NCBI GenBank assembly: GCA_033283265.1
Contig: JAWMQN010000001.1
Coordinates: 1,922,001-1,986,000 of the forward strand
Source: Mangrovimicrobium sp033283265
GTDB lineage: Bacteria > Pseudomonadota > Gammaproteobacteria > Pseudomonadales > Halieaceae
DNA: 64,000 nt
Direction: 5' to 3'
Notes under the pieces: generated by a model
Database searches by the model: none
Told to the model about the DNA's origin: nothing
What the model saw: the letters and a program-made list of their open reading frames with translations, nothing else
Translations under genes and position numbers: made by a program
Part shown: in pieces, positions 60,111-64,000 of the stretch
How positions within the stretch are numbered: position 1 is the stretch's first letter
Layout of the letters: each line of letters begins with the position of its first letter

Positions 60111-61442
60111 ATGACGAGCGTTTCCCTGCCGCGCGACCTGCAGCGGCCCCCCAAGCAAACCGAGGCCGAACTGCGCGGCAACCTGGTCAGCGCCACCCGC
60201 TACACCTCCCCCGACTACCTGCAACGCGAATTCGAGCGGGTCTGGCGGCGGGTGTGGAATATCGGCGGCGTCAGCTACCAGATGCCCGAGACCGGCGACT
60301 ACCTGATGAGCGAACTCGGCCCGGACTCCATCATCATGGTGCGCCAGGAGGACGGCAGCGTGCGCGCCTTCCACAACGCCTGCGCCCACCGCGCCGCGCG
60401 CATCACCGAGGCGGTCGAGGGCCACACCCAGCGCTTCCACTGCCCCTACCACGGCTGGCAGTTCGACATCACCGGCGTGGTGGTGGAGGTACCCACCCCG
60501 GAGGACTTTCCCCAGGGCAATCCCTGCGGCAAGGCCCACCTGAAGGAGGTCCGCTGCGAGGAAATGTTCGGCATGGTCTGGTTCAACATGGACGACAGCG
60601 CCCCGACCCTGGCCGAGTTCCTCGGCGAGACCGTGGTCACCGAACTGGCCTCCCACCGCATGGAGGAGATGGTGCGGGTGATGGACATCACCGCGGAAGC
60701 CGAGTGCAACTGGAAGATCCTCACCGACAACTTCAACGAGTCCTACCACGTCACCGTGCTGCACCCGGAGCTGGTGCCCTACATCGCCGCGGACTACGAC
60801 GACTGCCAGTTCGACCTGCTGCCCGAAGGCCACAACCGCGGCTGGTTCCCCTCCTTCATGCCCTCCAAAGTCTGGGACAAGGACACCATCGGCGAGCCCC
60901 TGGTCAGCCTCGCCGCCGCCTGGGATATCGACAGCAGCCAGTACGTCGGCCGCGACAGCTGGAAGCAGCTGCGCCTCGATGTGCAGAAGAAAAAACGCCA
61001 GCTCGGCGAGCAGCGCGGCTTCAGGCACTACGAGCACCTGGCCGATTACCAGCTCACCGATTACGTGATCTACAACCTCTTCCCCAACAACGTGATCACC
61101 GTCGGCCCGGACGGCGTGCAACTGCTGCGCCCGCGGCCGCACCCCACGGACCCGGCCCAGCACCTCTTCGATCACTGGTGGCTGGTGAACCGGATCGAGG
61201 GCCAGGAGTTTACCCCCTCCCCCGCCGGCGGCCCCGACCTGCCGGTGGAAGACGCCGAGCACGAGCACATCCGCTACGGCGAGAAGACCCTCGGCACCAC
61301 CGCCGACCAGGACCTCAGCATCGGCAAGGCCCAGCAGCGCGGGCTGACCTCGGCCGGTTACCAGGAGAATTTCTACCTGGCCAACCAGGAGCGGCGGGTG
61401 CAGCGCTTCCACGAGGTACTCGACCAGTACATGGCCGACTGA
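60111..61442 (+). CDS. Rieske aromatic-ring-hydroxylating oxygenase, alpha subunit
   Basis: The start ATG 60111 has an ideal GGAGG upstream; the frame extends 5' to 60036 without coding character. It has 443 residues. Rieske ligands are Cys91/His93 (CAHRA) and Cys111/His114 (CPYHGW). The catalytic motif CNWKILTDNFNESYHVTVLH has Asp206, His213 and His218. It has the same overall design as the oxygenase at 49291 (for example EDFPQGNPCGK and KEV blocks in both), so the two are paralogs. It is followed by SnoaL-like and wax-ester-synthase genes. Electron partners are absent from the window. Confidence 0.92.
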   Translation: MTSVSLPRDLQRPPKQTEAELRGNLVSATRYTSPDYLQREFERVWRRVWNIGGVSYQMPETGDYLMSELGPDSIIMVRQEDGSVRAFHNACAHRAARITEAVEGHTQRFHCPYHGWQFDITGVVVEVPTPEDFPQGNPCGKAHLKEVRCEEMFGMVWFNMDDSAPTLAEFLGETVVTELASHRMEEMVRVMDITAEAECNWKILTDNFNESYHVTVLHPELVPYIAADYDDCQFDLLPEGHNRGWFPSFMPSKVWDKDTIGEPLVSLAAAWDIDSSQYVGRDSWKQLRLDVQKKKRQLGEQRGFRHYEHLADYQLTDYVIYNLFPNNVITVGPDGVQLLRPRPHPTDPAQHLFDHWWLVNRIEGQEFTPSPAGGPDLPVEDAEHEHIRYGEKTLGTTADQDLSIGKAQQRGLTSAGYQENFYLANQERRVQRFHEVLDQYMAD

Positions 61443-61509
61443 GCACGCCCGGCTCCGGGCAGCGCCTGCTGCCCGGCCTACCCCACCCGACGATCCGGAG
61501 GAAGCCCCC

Positions 61510-61929
61510 ATGTCATTTACCGGCCCCTTTGAAGACCGCTTCGCCATCCGCGAACTCATGGAGCACTACGCCGACGCGGTGATGCAGCGCGACGCGCAAT
61601 CCTGGGGCGAGGTCTGGGCGGAGGACGCCACCTGGTCGCTGCCCGAATTCGAGGGCCTGGAATGGTTCGAGGGCCGCGATGCCATTGTCGCCGGCTGGGT
61701 AGCCTCCATGGGCGACTACCCGGGCCTGATCTACATCGCCACGCCCGGCGCCATCAACGTCGACGGCGACGAGGCAACCGCCCGCACCTACACCTCGGAA
61801 ATATTCCCCGGCCCGGACGGTGGCACCCTGCGCGTGCGCGGCCAGTACGACGACACGCTGCGCAAGCATAACGGGCGCTGGCTGTTCACTTCACGCGTGT
61901 ACAAGACCCTGCGCACAGACCCGTCCTGA
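61510..61929 (+). CDS. SnoaL-like / NTF2-fold protein
   Basis: A 139-residue NTF2-fold protein: FAIRELMEHYADAVMQRDAQSWGEVWAEDATWSLPEFEGLEWFEGRDAIVAGWVASM, then IYIATPGAINVDGDEATARTYTSEI and LRVRGQYDDTLRKHNGRWLFTSRVYKTL. The spacing is that of SnoaL_4 members. The ATG has GGAGGAAG upstream. It follows the Rieske gene by 67 bases, the mirror image of the 48807-49291 pair, where the SnoaL gene comes first. This supports a shared pathway role, perhaps an isomerase/dehydratase or small-subunit-like partner. Confidence 0.83.
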   Translation: MSFTGPFEDRFAIRELMEHYADAVMQRDAQSWGEVWAEDATWSLPEFEGLEWFEGRDAIVAGWVASMGDYPGLIYIATPGAINVDGDEATARTYTSEIFPGPDGGTLRVRGQYDDTLRKHNGRWLFTSRVYKTLRTDPS

Positions 61930-61949
61930 GGGGCGAAGGTAAACCAATC

Positions 61950-63398
61950 ATGCCCTACGAAAGAGTCAGCCTCTCCGACGCCTCCTGGCTGTTGATGGAA
62001 AGCCGCGAGCGGCCCATGCACGTCGCCACCCTGCTGATCTACTCGCCGCCGCCGGATGCCGGGGAAGACTACCTCGGCAAGCTGGTCAGCGACCTGCGCG
62101 GCTCCACCGAGTTCGCCGACCCCTTCAACCGGCGCCTGGTCGACTACAGCCTGCGCCTGATGAACCCGATGTGGATGCGCGACTACGACCTCGACATGGA
62201 ATTCCACGTGCGCCACCAGGCGCTGCCGCAGCCCGGCGGCGAACGCGAGCTGGGCATGCTGATTTCGCGCCTGCACAGCAACCCGATGGATTTCAGCCGG
62301 CCGCTGTGGGAATACCACGTGATCGAGGGGCTGGAGGGCGGCCGCTTCGCGGTCTACTTCAAGATGCACCACTCGATGGTCGACGGTATCGCCGGCATCC
62401 GCATGTTGCAGCGCTCCATGTCTACCGACCCCGGGGAGACGGAAACGCCGGCGCTGTGGAGTGCCCACCCACCCGGCGCCGAAAGCACCCAGACGGCAAA
62501 GTCACTGGTGGGCAACCTGCTCTCGGCGGCGCATACCGCGAGTTCGATCGTCGGTGTCGGCAGGGGCCTGATGAGCATGGTGCGGGCGGCCCGGGACCGC
62601 GACGACCCGGCCAAGCTGCCCTTCCAGACCCCGGTCTCCATCCTCAACCACCGGATTCACAGCCAGCGCCGCTTCGCCACCCAGCAGTACGATTTCGCCC
62701 GCATCCGCCAGCTCTCCAAGCAGGCCGGCTGCACCGTCAACGACATCATCCTCGGCCTGTGCAGCGGCGCCCTGCGGCGCTTTCTCAAGGAACTCGGCGC
62801 CCTGCCCGGGCGCGCGCTGACCGCGGGCATCCCGGTCTCCTTGCGGGCCAAGGACGACGAGGGGGCGGGCTCGGCGGTGAGCTTCATCATCGCCGACCTG
62901 GCCACCAACATCGCCGACCCGCAGCGCCGGCTCAACGCGATTGCCGCCTCCACCCGGCGCGCCAAGGCGCTGATGAGCGACATGCCGCGGGATACCATCG
63001 AGCGCTACACCGCCGCGGTGATGACCCCCTACAGCCTGCAGATGCTCGCCGGCCTCGAGGGCAGGACCCGGCCAGTCTTCAACGTCACCGTGTCCAACGT
63101 GCCCGGCCCCACCGAGCCGCTGTATTTTCGCGGCTCGCGGCTCGAGGCCATGTACCCGGTCTCCGCGGTCACCCACGGCCAGGCCCTCAACATCACCTGC
63201 TACAGCTATGCCGGCACGCTGACCTTCGGCTTCGCCGGCTGCCGCGACACCCTGCCCCACATGCAGCGCCTCGCCGTCTACACGGGCGAGGCACTGGAGG
63301 AACTGGAACAGGTCTATGCCCGCAAGGGCAAGGCGGCAAACGCCAAGGGGCTGAGCGCGGTGGTGCCGAAGCAGGGCAAGCGCTCGGCGGACGGCTAG
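61950..63398 (+). CDS. wax ester synthase/diacylglycerol acyltransferase (WS/DGAT)
   Basis: A 482-residue protein with the active-site motif HHxxxDG as MHHSMVDGIAG (His140, His141, Asp145). The family start SLSDASWLLMESRERPMHVATLLIY, the segment NDIILGLCSGALRRFLKELG near 265 and the C-terminal NVTVSNVPGPTEPLYFRGSRL are all present. It joins acyl-CoA to long-chain or cyclic alcohols or diacylglycerol, making storage lipids. Its place at the end of an SDR-Rieske-SnoaL operon suggests either storage of carbon from the degraded compound or esterification of an alcohol intermediate. It is a genuine WS/DGAT by motif; substrate preference is unknown. Confidence 0.93.
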   Translation: MPYERVSLSDASWLLMESRERPMHVATLLIYSPPPDAGEDYLGKLVSDLRGSTEFADPFNRRLVDYSLRLMNPMWMRDYDLDMEFHVRHQALPQPGGERELGMLISRLHSNPMDFSRPLWEYHVIEGLEGGRFAVYFKMHHSMVDGIAGIRMLQRSMSTDPGETETPALWSAHPPGAESTQTAKSLVGNLLSAAHTASSIVGVGRGLMSMVRAARDRDDPAKLPFQTPVSILNHRIHSQRRFATQQYDFARIRQLSKQAGCTVNDIILGLCSGALRRFLKELGALPGRALTAGIPVSLRAKDDEGAGSAVSFIIADLATNIADPQRRLNAIAASTRRAKALMSDMPRDTIERYTAAVMTPYSLQMLAGLEGRTRPVFNVTVSNVPGPTEPLYFRGSRLEAMYPVSAVTHGQALNITCYSYAGTLTFGFAGCRDTLPHMQRLAVYTGEALEELEQVYARKGKAANAKGLSAVVPKQGKRSADG

Positions 63399-63405
63399 GC
63401 GCCGG

Positions 63406-64000
63406 TCAATCCGGCGCCACGCGCACCAGGCACTTGCCGCGGGACGTGCCGCGCATCATGTCGCAGAAGGCCCGGGGGGTCTGTTCCAGCCCGTCGTAGA
63501 CCTGGCTGAAACTCTTTACCGAGCCCGCCTGCAGGCAGGCGCCGAGGCCTTCGATGGCGGCGGGGAACTGCGCCGCGTAATCGGAGAACATGAAGCCCTC
63601 CGCCCGCGCCCGCTTGGTGATCAGCTCCCAGGTGTTGTACACCGGCTGGGGCTGGTCCAGCTCGTACTGGGCAATGGCGCCGCAGAGCACCAGCCGGGCC
63701 CGCTCACGCAGGTTGCCGAGGGCGGCATCGAGCACCGCGCCACCGACGTTGTCGAACATGATGTCGATGCCCTCCGGGGCGAACTCGGCCAGCGCGGCCG
63801 ACAGGTCCGGGTAGCGCTCGCGGCTGATGGCGACGTGGTAACCCACCTCCTCGCGCAGCCACTGCGCCTTGGCCTCGCTGCTGGTCAGCCCGATGCAGTG
63901 GCAGCCGGCCTTGCGGCCCAGCTGCCCGACCACCGTACCGACGGCACCACCGGCGGCACTCACCAGCAGGATGTCGCCCTGCTGTGGGCGGCCGATGTCG
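63406..64000 (-). CDS. MDR family NADP-dependent oxidoreductase (5' part beyond window)
   Basis: The frame is open to the right edge; at least 198 C-terminal codons are present. The visible part begins DIGRPQQGDILLVSAAGGAVGTVVGQLGRKAGCHCIGLTSS, the AAGGAVG coenzyme loop of zinc-independent medium-chain dehydrogenases. It continues FDNVGGAVLDAALGNL and ARLVLCGAIAQYE, typical of leukotriene B4 12-hydroxydehydrogenase/CurA-like alkenal or enone reductases. It ends TSRGKCLVRVAPD. It converges on the WS/DGAT gene with an 8-base gap. It probably reduces alpha,beta-unsaturated ketones or aldehydes with NADPH. Confidence 0.88.
   Translation of the reverse strand, partial: DIGRPQQGDILLVSAAGGAVGTVVGQLGRKAGCHCIGLTSSEAKAQWLREEVGYHVAISRERYPDLSAALAEFAPEGIDIMFDNVGGAVLDAALGNLRERARLVLCGAIAQYELDQPQPVYNTWELITKRARAEGFMFSDYAAQFPAAIEGLGACLQAGSVKSFSQVYDGLEQTPRAFCDMMRGTSRGKCLVRVAPD

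Noticed and set aside
1..64000. tRNA, rRNA or riboswitch genes
   Set aside because: I scanned the gene-free gaps by eye and saw no cloverleaf or known riboswitch core. A covariance-model search would be needed to exclude them.

Overview
The window looks like the chromosome of a marine-type gammaproteobacterium. Halieaceae or another Cellvibrionales-like lineage is my best guess, from the mix of XrtA/PEP-CTERM exopolysaccharide genes, sphingomonad-like TonB receptors, Rieske oxygenases and P450s; this assignment is inference. Coding density is high. The first ~12 kb is visibly richer in A+T than the rest, which is strongly GC-rich with C/G-ending codons.

Region 1 (1-18.0 kb) is an exopolysaccharide locus. 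A secreted right-handed beta-helix protein, cut by the left edge, lies divergent to a GT4 glycosyltransferase and a hexapeptide acyltransferase. A long minus-strand series runs from 18.0 kb down to 4.2 kb. It encodes, in order, a Wza-like export protein, an outer-membrane beta-barrel protein, a Wzz-type chain-length protein, a CpsD-like kinase, an XrtA-type AAA ATPase, a WecG/TagA glycosyltransferase, a VanZ-family protein, a flippase, a GT-D-like protein, an acyltransferase, a sulfotransferase, an O-antigen-ligase-like polymerase and a GT2 glycosyltransferase. The sulfotransferase suggests that the polymer is sulfated. A strong sigma-54 promoter lies upstream of the first gene.

Region 2 (18.6-24.8 kb) holds the matching regulators: prsR (sigma-54 activator) and prsK (histidine kinase, apparently starting at ATA). 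With them are a small membrane protein, one secreted protein with a VPLPA/PEP-CTERM-type tail, and UDP-glucose dehydrogenase. No exosortase is in the window.

Region 3 (24.9-40.7 kb) is mostly housekeeping and stress genes: a PadR regulator, malonyl-CoA decarboxylase, Rep helicase, an RND efflux pair, cytochrome c5, a GST, a DUF4136 lipoprotein, a YegS-like lipid kinase, a GH3 beta-hexosaminidase and MurA.

Region 4 (40.7-64 kb) is a catabolic island. It has two P450s, two Rieske oxygenase alpha subunits, three short-chain dehydrogenases, three SnoaL-like proteins, a VOC protein, a TIM-barrel isomerase, two TonB receptors, a TetR regulator with a clear divergent promoter/operator, two DUF1254/DUF1214 proteins, a secreted tyrosine phosphatase, a wax-ester synthase/DGAT and an MDR oxidoreductase cut by the right edge. 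The layout suggests uptake and oxidation of a hydrophobic cyclic compound; the substrate cannot be read from the sequence.

The most unusual signal is in the intergenic DNA. Three gaps (29.2-29.5, 38.8-39.2 and 47.2-47.6 kb) each hold a pair of oppositely oriented palindromic elements. In every element the centre is conserved between copies, while the inverted arms (about 21-30 bp) are different in each copy yet nearly perfectly complementary within it. This is the reverse of a MITE, and it suggests either an element that copies its target flank in inverted orientation or a structured RNA/DNA family.
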